A stretch of 61,475 bases of DNA from Pseudomonas citronellolis (GTDB taxonomy: Bacteria > Pseudomonadota > Gammaproteobacteria > Pseudomonadales > Pseudomonadaceae), in contig NZ_JARJLT010000072.1 of assembly GCF_029335315.1 (NCBI RefSeq), positions 1 through 61,475 on the forward strand. Reading direction: 5' to 3'. The position numbers and the translations under genes were made by a program. The notes under the pieces are model-generated. The model did no database searches. It worked only from the letters and a program-made list of their open reading frames with translations, and was not told the DNA's origin. Positions within the stretch are counted from its first letter, which is position 1. Each line of letters starts with the position of its first letter. This document shows, piece after piece, positions 1 through 7,626 of this stretch.

Positions 1-93
1 ATTGTTTCTTCGCTGAGTGAAGTGAAGCAATTGTTGCGGCATTGATCGCGCCTCGGAACTGCATGGCCAATTCTATGCTGCTCCTCCCTCGCT

Positions 94-588
94 TCATAGG
101 CAGCCCATTTCTGCCAGTGACACGCAGCCTTCACTACCGACAACAATGTGATCGAGCGTGCGTATGCTAACCAACTCCAGCGCCTGTTTGAGTTTGGTGG
201 TTAGTACGCGGTCCGCTTGGCTTGGGGCCGGATCGCCTGAAGGGTGGTTATGCACCAATATGACCGCTGCAGCGTTGTGGGCGAGGGCGAGCTTGACGAC
301 CTCCCGAGGATAGACGCTGGCGCCATCCAGCGTGCCGCGAAACAGCTCCTGAAACTGGATGACACGATGTTTGTTGTCGAGCAGGAGTACGGCGAATACT
401 TCGTGCTCGTACTCCTGCAGGAGGATCTGCAGGTAGCTGAATACCTCCGTGGGGTCATGCAAGGGATGACCTTTCCGCAGCCGCTGGCTGGCCAGGTGTT
501 TGGCCATCGCCAGGATGTCGTGCTCCGTAAGCGGGGCATTCGCGATGTAGGTGCCGGTGGTTTCTCCGGCCTTGAACTTGGTTGTCAT
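94..588 (-). CDS. RadC-family JAB/MPN domain protein
   Basis: The 164-residue protein carries the JAMM metal-binding signature HNHPSGD followed by PSQAD around residues 113-126, and the preceding VILV strand, which identify the RadC (MPN+) family. It is shorter than chromosomal RadC and lacks the N-terminal helix-hairpin-helix part, as is usual for copies carried on plasmids, prophages and integrative elements. The ATG at 586-588 is preferred; an in-frame start at 678 would have to be translated through a terminator hairpin. RadC copies of this type are common near ends or replication/recombination blocks of mobile elements, but their biochemical role is not settled. It is the most downstream gene seen on the minus strand here. 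Confidence 0.85.
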   Translation of the reverse strand: MTTKFKAGETTGTYIANAPLTEHDILAMAKHLASQRLRKGHPLHDPTEVFSYLQILLQEYEHEVFAVLLLDNKHRVIQFQELFRGTLDGASVYPREVVKLALAHNAAAVILVHNHPSGDPAPSQADRVLTTKLKQALELVSIRTLDHIVVGSEGCVSLAEMGCL

Positions 589-620
589 TGGATGAGTTCC
601 ATAGGTTTTCTGCGGGCATA

Positions 621-650
621 AAAAAGCCTGACCCGTTGCCGGATCAGGCT
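621..650 (-). terminator. Rho-independent terminator
   Basis: Read on the minus strand, a 10-bp stem (AGCCTGATCC paired with GGGTCAGGCT, one G-U pair) with loop GGCAAC is followed by TTTTT. It ends the transcript of the secreted protein and lipoprotein genes and lies about 35 bases upstream of the RadC start. Confidence 0.85.
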
Positions 651-698
651 GTTCGGTGGGAGGCGCCGCGGGGCGCATCCGTTATCTAGTGATGGGAC

Positions 699-1172
699 TC
701 ACTCTTTCGGCAGCTTGCCTTCGCTACACCAACCCTGCCATTCCGTAATCTGGTCATGGGTGACCGCCGCCTCTTCGCCTTCTTCCCGGCGATAGGCTGC
801 GACCCAGGTGTCCAGGCAAGTGTCAGGATCCATTTTGGTGGCGGCCGGCTTTTGTTGCGCCAGGCGATTGAGCTGTCCTATGCGCGCCTGGAGGCTGGAC
901 TCGACGCAGACGTAGTTCTGGCAGGTTGCTTGAACCTTTCGCTCCCATGCCTTTTGATCGTTCACGACCTGTGTCCTTGTCGCCTGGTTGTAGTCGGGGC
1001 TATTCAGAATTCTGGCCAACGACTTGTCGACAGCTCTTTTGAGACCCTGCAGGGATTGTTGGTAGCAGGTTTCTACTGCCTGCGGCGTTTGCCGGGTGTC
1101 GCAGTAACCATTGGCATATGCGTTGAGCGATAGCATCAGTAGTGCCGGCATGGCGGCTTTCAACGTGATCAT
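699..1172 (-). CDS. Secreted LprI-like (DUF1311-like) protein
   Basis: 157 residues. It begins with a clear signal peptide (hydrophobic run ending AYA, likely cleaved before NG). The mature part has several cysteines and a helical pattern with Q-x6-W-x11-C around residues 70-90, resembling the lysozyme-inhibitor LprI / DUF1311 family. A C-terminal extension carries another cysteine pair. The ATG has AGGACC upstream, and it starts 10 bases after the lipoprotein gene ends, so the two are probably one transcript ended by the hairpin at 621-650. Both products would sit outside the cytoplasm. The family assignment rests on pattern only. Confidence 0.6.
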   Translation of the reverse strand: MITLKAAMPALLMLSLNAYANGYCDTRQTPQAVETCYQQSLQGLKRAVDKSLARILNSPDYNQATRTQVVNDQKAWERKVQATCQNYVCVESSLQARIGQLNRLAQQKPAATKMDPDTCLDTWVAAYRREEGEEAAVTHDQITEWQGWCSEGKLPKE

Positions 1173-1182
1173 GACGGTGGTC

Positions 1183-2205
1183 CTAAATCAGCGGAGCTTT
1201 CTGGCGCAGCTCGGCATAGGTTTTGGCGGTATTGCTGTAAACGTCGCGCAAGCTGCCTAGCCGATTCTCGTGGCCAAATCGCTTGACCTGGCCGTCGCTG
1301 TAGTCGCCCTCCAGGCCCGACCACACGAGTTCGACCTGCTCGCCTTTCACCACCCACTGAAAGACCTCGGCAACGGACTCGATGGTGGCGGCGTTATCAA
1401 ACGCTGCGAGTTTTTGCGCACGTTCAGCGTCGAGCGCTGCCAACTGGGTTTCGTACTGACCCTGCAACTTGTCCATGGCCTCCCGTGCCTTGGCGAGCCG
1501 CTGCTGGGCATAGGCGGAGGACTCGTTACCCCGCGTTTGCTGGATACCAGCAAGGCGAGCGCGCTCCTCCTCGATAGCGGCCTGCAGCTGAGGACGAACA
1601 GTGGCTATAGCTTGGAGTAACTCCTGTTCAGCCTGCTGATAGGCGGCGAAGCGTTGCGGGTTGGATTTGTCGGGCGGGTACTGGTTGTAAAAGCGTTGGC
1701 TGAGCGACACGAGCTCTTGCCCAATCGGAGGGTTGACGTAGCCCCGCAGGGATTTCCATGGCGGGTTTTCATTGAGCATTTCGCTGAGATTCAGCAGTGC
1801 GCTGAGTCGATCGATTTCCAGCGGTGTCTTGTTGAGGACAGGGGCGTTGAGAGACTTTTCGGCGGACTCCAGCTCCACCCGGGCTGACTCCAGGAACGGC
1901 TTGATCTGGGGCTGCTGCGAGGCCAGGTAGCTGACCAGGTTGTTCTTCTGACGTTGCCGTTCGTTCTCGTAGTAGGGCTCGATATCGGCGATATGGCACT
2001 TGTACTGCACCAGCTTGCGATTTCGATCGTCGGTGATGATTTCCCAGTCGACGCTCTTGCAGATATTCCGATTGCTAAACGCCTGATCGATGGTGAATTG
2101 CTCGTTCACCTGCATGCGGGCGTTTTTGACAGTATCGATGTCGTCGTTGCAGCCAGTGAGCGCCATGGGCAGCAAGGGGACGAGCATAAGCTTTCGCAGG
2201 TTCAT
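1183..2205 (-). CDS. Predicted lipoprotein with coiled-coil region
   Basis: 340 residues starting with a lipoprotein signal peptide (LTGC lipobox, mature Cys at about residue 19). Residues about 185-265 are rich in Glu, Gln, Ala and Arg and should form a long helix or coiled coil (EEERARLAG, AQQRLAKAREAM). The C-terminal 70 residues look globular. I do not recognise a family. It is cotranscribed with the LprI-like gene downstream and diverges from the HTH regulator at 2391, leaving a 185-base region without a gene between the two start codons that must hold the promoters of both. A cell-envelope role is inferred from the lipobox alone. Confidence 0.7.
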   Translation of the reverse strand: MNLRKLMLVPLLPMALTGCNDDIDTVKNARMQVNEQFTIDQAFSNRNICKSVDWEIITDDRNRKLVQYKCHIADIEPYYENERQRQKNNLVSYLASQQPQIKPFLESARVELESAEKSLNAPVLNKTPLEIDRLSALLNLSEMLNENPPWKSLRGYVNPPIGQELVSLSQRFYNQYPPDKSNPQRFAAYQQAEQELLQAIATVRPQLQAAIEEERARLAGIQQTRGNESSAYAQQRLAKAREAMDKLQGQYETQLAALDAERAQKLAAFDNAATIESVAEVFQWVVKGEQVELVWSGLEGDYSDGQVKRFGHENRLGSLRDVYSNTAKTYAELRQKAPLI

Positions 2206-2390
2206 GATGACCTCGAATGGTGTAGGGATGGAGTGAGGGAGTAGAGGTGAGAGACGCGGGTTGCTTCCTGCAGAACCAGATCCTTCAAATTGGCAGTGGA
2301 TGTTCGACCTTATGAGTTGAGATTCATCTTTTTGTGTCCTTCATGTCAATCAGTGGATAGCCAACCATCGAAGTTGAGATGGGAGGTGCC

Positions 2391-2753
2391 ATGTCCGAGA
2401 TTGATCAGAAGCACTTGGCTGAAGTTGTGGGCCGAGCGATTGCCAAGCAGCGGGTTCGCTGTGGCATGACCCAAGAGGAAGTTGCCGAGCGCCTCGGAGT
2501 GGGAAGCGAGGCGGTATCGCGCATTGAGCGTGGGGTGGTCATTCCGACGGTGCTGCGCTTGCTCGAGCTGGCCTCTGTCTTCGAGTGCGAAGCCGCCGAA
2601 CTGCTCAACGAGTCGAGTTCACGCGTGACCGATCAGGCGAGCCGAATCAGCCAGCTGTTGGGTGGACTGAACGAGGCGGATCGTCTGTTGGTGATGGAGA
2701 TCGTGGAGCAGTTGAGCGGGCGGCTTAGCCGGAAGCAGGGGAAGGTCCGCTGA
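2391..2753 (+). CDS. Small XRE-family transcriptional regulator
   Basis: 120 residues. A Cro/C1-type helix-turn-helix occupies residues about 10-65 (RVRCGMTQEEVAERLGV then SEAVSRIERG), followed by a short helical tail that probably dimerises. The ATG at 2391 follows GGGAGGTGCC and is preferred over an in-frame start four codons upstream. It is the only plus-strand gene among the first 10 kb of mobile-element genes. It diverges from the lipoprotein gene and converges tightly with the gene at 2755 (one base between the stop codons). It may control its own divergent promoter region. Confidence 0.85.
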   Translation: MSEIDQKHLAEVVGRAIAKQRVRCGMTQEEVAERLGVGSEAVSRIERGVVIPTVLRLLELASVFECEAAELLNESSSRVTDQASRISQLLGGLNEADRLLVMEIVEQLSGRLSRKQGKVR

Positions 2754-2754
2754 A

Positions 2755-3318
2755 TTAGGCAATGTTCGTGAAGCAGGGCAATCCCGCCAGCGACGGCGCA
2801 TCCGGATCGAAGATCAGAAAGCGCACATTGGCTTGCCCAGCCAGGTGCAGGATGTCGACGAATTCCACGGGCAAGCCGTAGTCCAGCTGCCGCTGGCGCA
2901 AATCGGCCGGGCGGGTGCTGAACAGTTCCAGGTTATCCTCCGTCCAGGGGGTATTTCTCAGTTTGCAGCCGACGACACTGTGTCCGGACATCTCGAAGAA
3001 CTCGATGTGTAGTTCGCGTAAGTGCAGTGGTCTATCGGCATAAGCGAGGCTGAACAAGTAATCCACGACGGCTTCTGGCAGATGCGCAGTACTGATTTCC
3101 CAGCAGCGGCTGAAATGCCCAGTCGCGAAGGTCAGCCGTTCAACGATTTGCTGCGCCTGCTCCAGTGTGGGCTGTACACCCAGGACCAGCGTGTGATCCC
3201 GGTCCTTTGCGTGGATCACGTAGGACAACGCTCGCAGCGAGCCACCTGGTTGCAGGTCCTGTACCAGCAGTTGGATGGACAGTTTGTCGTAACCGCGGAG
3301 AAAGGGATTGAGAGTCAT
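2755..3318 (-). CDS. DUF5983-like mobile-element protein
   Basis: 187 residues with no signal peptide or membrane segment. The C-terminal half (LPVEFVDILHLAGQANVRFLI and FDPDAP) recalls the DUF5983 family found on Pseudomonas integrative elements and plasmids, whose function is unknown. The start is well supported by GGAGG four bases before ATG. It lies downstream of the directionality-factor-like gene and is separated from it by a hairpin. Confidence 0.6.
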   Translation of the reverse strand: MTLNPFLRGYDKLSIQLLVQDLQPGGSLRALSYVIHAKDRDHTLVLGVQPTLEQAQQIVERLTFATGHFSRCWEISTAHLPEAVVDYLFSLAYADRPLHLRELHIEFFEMSGHSVVGCKLRNTPWTEDNLELFSTRPADLRQRQLDYGLPVEFVDILHLAGQANVRFLIFDPDAPSLAGLPCFTNIA

Positions 3319-3377
3319 GGGGCCTCCGAACGGATGCCGGTTGGCATCCAGTGACAGTGAAGAGATGTGATGGACGG

Positions 3378-3399
3378 CAGGAGCCCAAAGGGGCTCCTG
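3378..3399. terminator. Intercistronic hairpin
   Basis: Perfect 9-bp stem (CAGGAGCCC with GGGCTCCTG), loop AAAG. On the plus strand it is followed by TTTAT; on the minus strand, the direction of the flanking genes, there is no U-tract. So it may act as an RNA stabiliser or weak terminator rather than a strong stop for the minus-strand genes. Confidence 0.5.
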
Positions 3400-3410
3400 T
3401 TTATGCCGTC

Positions 3411-4352
3411 TCAGGCGGGTGGGTTCTCGAGCGAGCGCGCTTCGGCACGTTCTTTCAGTAAGCTGGAAAGCGTGGAGCGGGATTTGCCAGTCGTTGGCAG
3501 GGGCGCCGAGTGCTTGGGCTGCGATAACGCTTGGGCTGGCGTATCGGTAGACGGCGCAGGGAAGAACTCATCGACGATGGCGTTGCCTTCGTCCTCGCTG
3601 TCCTCGAAGGCGCCATTGGCAAAGCCCAGGCGAGCGGTGGCATCCAGGGCCGCCTGATCAAACCCCGAAGCCTGGCGTAGTTCATCGAGCTCACGCGCCT
3701 GCTGCAATGCCAGCTCTAGGGCAACGCCGTTACGTACGGTGATGTCGACGTAGAAGATCGGCGAACCATGGCTTTGACGGGTGGACTTGCCGCGCAGGCG
3801 CAACTCCAGGGCGAGACAGGCCAGGCGATTACCGGAGATGGCCTGCAGGTACTGCAGTCGCGCCGCCAGGGTGCGGATGCTGTTGAAGCCGGTCGTGCGA
3901 AAGACGAAGCTACCCAGCGCATCCTCATCGCCGATGACCACGTTGAGTCGACCGTAGGGCTTGCAAGCTCCACCCTTAGCCAGAGGACAGGCATCGGGTG
4001 AAGGGCAGGGCAGCGACTCGATACCGTCCTGGCCACGACGCTTGCAGGTTTCGCCATTGCCAACACATACCGGGCGCCCTGACTGCCGGTCGAACAGGCA
4101 ATATTCGGCGCGAAAATTCAGCTCCGGTGCGTTGAACATCAGTCGAATCGGGATGCAGCGGATCTTGCCGCCCTGGGCCTTACGCAATGCTTCGTCCAGG
4201 GGATGATTGATCCACCCATCGCGCAGTTGCACCTGCGAGGTAATGGTGAATTGGTCGTCCTTCTCCGGCAGGCGCTTGCCGTTCTTTTCGACGACCTTGC
4301 CGATGGAAATCCGCCCGAGCACCGGCGGGGTAATAGCCAAGCCTTTGAGCAT
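3411..4352 (-). CDS. Recombination-directionality-factor-like protein
   Basis: 313 residues. The family is common on Pseudomonas and Xanthomonas mobile elements and is usually annotated as 'hydrolase or metal-binding protein'; it resembles phage recombination directionality factor-like proteins. The middle holds a cysteine cluster (PVCVGNGETC, then PCPSPDACPL and GGACKP at about residues 94-132), which looks like a structural metal site. FRTTGFNSIRTLAARL (about 150-165) is a hallmark stretch. The last 70 residues are acidic, proline-rich and low complexity. TGGAG precedes the ATG. It follows the YqaJ exonuclease gene, which suggests a role in element excision or recombination, but this is inferred. 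Confidence 0.65.
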   Translation of the reverse strand: MLKGLAITPPVLGRISIGKVVEKNGKRLPEKDDQFTITSQVQLRDGWINHPLDEALRKAQGGKIRCIPIRLMFNAPELNFRAEYCLFDRQSGRPVCVGNGETCKRRGQDGIESLPCPSPDACPLAKGGACKPYGRLNVVIGDEDALGSFVFRTTGFNSIRTLAARLQYLQAISGNRLACLALELRLRGKSTRQSHGSPIFYVDITVRNGVALELALQQARELDELRQASGFDQAALDATARLGFANGAFEDSEDEGNAIVDEFFPAPSTDTPAQALSQPKHSAPLPTTGKSRSTLSSLLKERAEARSLENPPA

Positions 4353-4374
4353 GGTGGTTCTCCAGTGGAGGAAT

Positions 4375-4412
4375 AAAAAAGACCACCCCGACGCAGGAGC
4401 GCCGGAGTGGCC
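4375..4412 (-). terminator. Rho-independent terminator after YqaJ gene
   Basis: On the minus strand a 13-bp stem containing three G-U pairs (GGCCACTCCGGCG with CGTCGGGGTGGTC), loop CTCCTG, is followed by TTTTTT. It ends 22 bases before the next start codon. Confidence 0.85.
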
Positions 4413-4428
4413 AATGGGGGAAACGAGA

Positions 4429-5430
4429 TCAGAGGATCAGAAAGCGGCGGCTGCCGGTCTTGGTGCTGGGATAGCGCGCCAAGAGGTGGGGCTTTTCCTT
4501 GAGCAGTAGCGGTACGTCGAGCACCACGCTGTCCTTGGCCTTGCGCCAGGACACCGAGCCATTGGCGAACTGCGCCCGGCTGGCATCCCCCATGGCTTGC
4601 TGCAGTTGCTGCTTCAGTTCGGCTTCGCGTTTGCCCTGGGCTTCCAGGTTGGCACGAACCGATTGCAGTTCATCAAAGGCGCCCGACAGATGCGGGTTCT
4701 GGGTGAAGTCCAGGGTGCTGCCACTGTCCAGTGGGTACAGACAGCGCAACGCCTGCTCCGCTGAGTCGGAGCCATCCGCCGGTGGCGGCGTGTCGCGTTG
4801 TACGTAGCTCCAGAAGTCCCGCTCCAACTCAATCAGCCGCGCGATGAGTTCGTCGTCGCGCTCGATGCGATGGATTTCCAGGTACTGACCCCCGAGCAGT
4901 ACAGCCACATCGGCGGCCTGTTTGCCGGTCACTGCCAACTGGTGCATGACCTGCAGTTGCACATACACCGGTACGCCTTCTTTCCAGAGGCGCGCACCGT
5001 TGATGCCGGCGGTTTTGCATTCGAGGATCTGTACAGCGCTGGCGCCGATCACCTCGCGGTCGATATTGGCGAGCATCCAACTCAGTGTGGGATCGGGATG
5101 CTGCAGCACGGCATTGATCCGCCGTACTCGATTACCAGTGCGTTGGGTGTAATGGGTGGCCACGATAGGTTCTAGGATGTTGCCCCAGTAGGTGGGGCTG
5201 TCTTCATCGTGGGGATCGCTCTGGGGCAGCAGGGCATCGCGGCCGGTCTTCTCCAGCCATAGCTCCAGCTGCGACTGGTAGGGATTGAGGCCGACAGCGG
5301 CGGCGGCATCCGAGCTGCCGATACCGTGTTTACGCACTGACAGCCACTCGTCACGAGTCAGATCCTTGGTGCTGACCAGGCGCAGGGCCGGACGGGGGCG
5401 GGTGCTGTCATGCAATGAGATTGCTTTCAT
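4429..5430 (-). CDS. YqaJ-family viral recombinase / exonuclease
   Basis: 333 residues. The lambda-exonuclease-like nuclease core is visible: GIGSSDAAAA near residues 36-45, an Asp in ANIDRE, and the ECK metal/catalytic motif (LECKTAG) near 135, followed by VQLQVMHQL. The C-terminal half contains a coiled-coil segment. Such 5'-3' exonucleases act with single-strand annealing proteins in phage-type recombination; no annealing protein is recognisable here unless DUF932 or the neighbour at 3411 plays that part. ATG at 5430 follows AGGTG with good spacing, preferred over the GTG three codons upstream. Confidence 0.85.
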   Translation of the reverse strand: MKAISLHDSTRPRPALRLVSTKDLTRDEWLSVRKHGIGSSDAAAAVGLNPYQSQLELWLEKTGRDALLPQSDPHDEDSPTYWGNILEPIVATHYTQRTGNRVRRINAVLQHPDPTLSWMLANIDREVIGASAVQILECKTAGINGARLWKEGVPVYVQLQVMHQLAVTGKQAADVAVLLGGQYLEIHRIERDDELIARLIELERDFWSYVQRDTPPPADGSDSAEQALRCLYPLDSGSTLDFTQNPHLSGAFDELQSVRANLEAQGKREAELKQQLQQAMGDASRAQFANGSVSWRKAKDSVVLDVPLLLKEKPHLLARYPSTKTGSRRFLIL

Positions 5431-5450
5431 CGTATTCACCTGCAGACATA

Positions 5451-5483
5451 AAAACGCCCGATCAGCGCGAGGCTGATCGGGCG
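5451..5483 (-). terminator. Rho-independent terminator after DUF932 gene
   Basis: On the minus strand a perfect 12-bp stem (CGCCCGATCAGC with GCTGATCGGGCG), loop CTCGC, is followed by TTTTTAT. It lies only about 20 bases before the YqaJ start. Confidence 0.9.
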
Positions 5484-5505
5484 AGAGGATTGATGAGCGA
5501 GCGGG

Positions 5506-6474
5506 TTAGGCGACCAGGCGCAGTGCGGCATCCAGGGCGCGTTGCTTGATCTGGGCGCCCTGGCCGAACCAGGCCGAGTCCATGCGGTACTCGTTACTGC
5601 GCGCACGACGCTCGTGATCGACGAACTCGGTGACGGCATTGAGCAGTCCCCAGGCGGTGCCTCGCGCCGAATCCAACTGACTGCCTCGGCCGTGTCCTTG
5701 GTACAGGCTTTCCACCTTTTGCATGGCGCGAATGTTCGGCACAGCCTTGCCTTGCTGACTGGTGGGCGAACTGTCACCGAGTACCGTGGTGATGAAGCTC
5801 AGCGCTTCCTTGGATTTCACTTTTCGCTCAGCCAACGTCCGCATGCGATACATGAACTCGTCCCATTGCGAGACGGCGATGCCGAGTTGCTTCTTCACTA
5901 GCTGCGGATCGAAGCGGGTGTTGTGCGGCACCTTGATCGCCCGGCTGGAGCCGTCCAGGGCGATGGTCAGGGTGTTGTTGCACACCACGCGCACCGTGGT
6001 CGGCGTCGCCGTGGTAGCCAGGGTGCCGTCGCAGGAGGTGGCCAGCAGCAGATAGCCATTCACCTGGTCATTGCCCTTAAGGGCTGTGCCTTGTCCCGTG
6101 CGCGCCAGTGCCCAGAACTTTCGACCACCCTTGAGTACGCCAGCGGTCTCCAGCTCATAGCCAGAGACCTCGGTGAGGTCGCGGTAGAATTCCAGTACTT
6201 CGCGTGGCTGCACGGTGTGGTAACGCTGGGAGACCACTGACAGCGGCGCTTTGCTGTCCGAGCGATAGAGAACCTTCTGCTCGGGGAAGGAGTGGATGGT
6301 GCCGAGATGGCCGATGGCGTCGGACTTGAAGTGAACCGGACTCTCGAGAATTTCCCAGTCCATGCCGGCTTCACGTTGCCAGACCTCGATGGGTTGTTGC
6401 TGGGTGAGTTGATTGCCCAGGCCATGCCACGGCGTGGCACCGACATAAGCCATTTGTTCGATGAGATGAGCCAT
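5506..6474 (-). CDS. DUF932 domain-containing protein
   Basis: 322 residues, typical for DUF932 (YfjQ-like) proteins of phages and integrative elements. Typical pieces are PWHGLGNQL near the N terminus, VVSQRYHTVQPREVLEF, VRVVCNNTLTIAL near the middle, and a C-terminal GRGSQLDSARGTAWGLLNAV stretch. The ATG at 6474 has AAGGAG nine bases upstream, so a start 20 codons further up is unlikely. The molecular function is unknown; association with the recombination genes downstream is seen here and in related elements. Confidence 0.85.
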   Translation of the reverse strand: MAHLIEQMAYVGATPWHGLGNQLTQQQPIEVWQREAGMDWEILESPVHFKSDAIGHLGTIHSFPEQKVLYRSDSKAPLSVVSQRYHTVQPREVLEFYRDLTEVSGYELETAGVLKGGRKFWALARTGQGTALKGNDQVNGYLLLATSCDGTLATTATPTTVRVVCNNTLTIALDGSSRAIKVPHNTRFDPQLVKKQLGIAVSQWDEFMYRMRTLAERKVKSKEALSFITTVLGDSSPTSQQGKAVPNIRAMQKVESLYQGHGRGSQLDSARGTAWGLLNAVTEFVDHERRARSNEYRMDSAWFGQGAQIKQRALDAALRLVA

Positions 6475-6508
6475 AAAAATCTCCTTGCCAGAGATGAGCT
6501 GGCGAGCG

Positions 6509-6537
6509 CCGATGCGCGCTTCAGCAGCGCGCATCGG
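6509..6537. other. Perfect hairpin in the DUF932 leader
   Basis: 11-bp perfect stem (CCGATGCGCGC with GCGCGCATCGG), 7-base loop, about 35 bases upstream of the DUF932 start. It lacks a U-tract in the direction of transcription. It belongs to a series of hairpins placed just before the genes of this block. Confidence 0.6.
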
Positions 6538-6594
6538 TGTGCGGAAAAAGTGAGGGAAAGGCGGCGCGTGGGAGTGGGGTGCTACAAGGGAGGG

Positions 6595-6927
6595 CTAGTT
6601 TTCGCTGACCGAAAACACGTGGCCGCAGGCCTGGCATTCGAAGTTGTCGAGCACCCGGGCATCGATTTCCTCACCCATGCGGGCACCGGCCAGGCTGCCA
6701 ACGGCGCCACCGGCCAGCCCGCCCAGGATTGCGCCTGCTACGCCACCGAGTACGGCGCCAATGGGACCCGCAACGGCGCCCAGAGCCGCGCCACTTTGGG
6801 CGCCAGTGACCGTGCTGGCGGCACCGGTCGCAGCACCACCGAGTGCTCCGGCTGCGCCGCCCACTTTGCGGGCGAAATTGCGGGTACGAATGTGCTCAGA
6901 ATTACAGGAAGGGCAGTAAATCGGCAT
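6595..6927 (-). CDS. Glycine-zipper protein with split zinc ribbon
   Basis: 110 residues. A CxxC pair at the N terminus (CPSC) and a second at the C terminus (CQAC) could together form one zinc ribbon. Between them lie about 55 residues made almost only of Gly, Ala and Val in repeated GxxxG steps, a glycine-zipper membrane-insertion motif. AGGAG precedes the ATG at good spacing. Function unknown; related small proteins are frequent on integrative elements. Confidence 0.75.
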   Translation of the reverse strand: MPIYCPSCNSEHIRTRNFARKVGGAAGALGGAATGAASTVTGAQSGAALGAVAGPIGAVLGGVAGAILGGLAGGAVGSLAGARMGEEIDARVLDNFECQACGHVFSVSEN

Positions 6928-7020
6928 TTTTCAGACTCCTGTTCAACGGAAAGGGCTGAAGAGGGCCATACGTGCCCGTCTTCGCTTAGGTGATACAGGT
7001 CTGAAATTTCTTTGAAACCA

Positions 7021-7045
7021 GGGCTTGCTTAGTCATCGCAAGCCC
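7021..7045 (-). terminator. Hairpin after the 97-residue gene
   Basis: 8-bp perfect stem (GGGCTTGC with GCAAGCCC), 9-base loop. On the minus strand it follows the stop of the gene at 7100 and is followed by CTGGTTTC; a probable weak terminator. Confidence 0.5.
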
Positions 7046-7099
7046 CAGGCCTACGCGCACTTGCAGAGTGCTTATGTAGGATCTGCAGATAGAGCTCGA

Positions 7100-7393
7100 T
7101 TATATCGGCCACCATGCAGGACAGCGCCGAATATCCATGAACAGCGGCTCCTTGTACGGCCACCGAAGCCAGCGCTTCAAGGCCGCTTGGTTAATCTGAC
7201 GAAGCTTGCGGTCATCCACTTTGCGGAATTTACGCGGCGGACGTTTGCGCCAACTGAAGAAACTGTCGCTGTGAAAGCGTGCCAGTCGCCGGCGGACGGC
7301 AACGGACTTGAAGTTCCAATCAGGTTCGTCGATGTCCCAGAGGGCATAAATAAAGTCGTACTGGCAGGTGCGGCGCCGGAAGGTGCGTGCCAT
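7100..7393 (-). CDS. Small basic, aromatic-rich hypothetical protein
   Basis: 97 residues, strongly basic and rich in Arg, Trp and Phe (for example RRRLARFHSD and KRWLRWPY). AGGAG lies seven bases before the ATG, which argues it is expressed. No family recognised. The gene stands alone between the hairpins at 7021 and a 232-base upstream region that contains an 8-bp stem (CGGTTCGG with CCGAACCG) near 7580. Confidence 0.6.
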   Translation of the reverse strand: MARTFRRRTCQYDFIYALWDIDEPDWNFKSVAVRRRLARFHSDSFFSWRKRPPRKFRKVDDRKLRQINQAALKRWLRWPYKEPLFMDIRRCPAWWPI

Positions 7394-7626
7394 GTCGTGA
7401 CTCCTGAAGAGTTATCTGGATGACATGGCAATCTCCTGGGCGAGGTTCGGTGGCTGTCTAACTAACTGGGACAGTATGCCTCAGTGTTGCGACAGGTTAT
7501 GTCGTTGGCCTTCAGACTTCTGTCCGCAGGCTAGGAGCTTGTCGACTATAGCGGGCACATTCTTCGGTCTGCCGCCGGTTCGGGGCGGTATTGTCGCTCC
7601 GAACCGCCATCGCAATTCAGGTCTTG

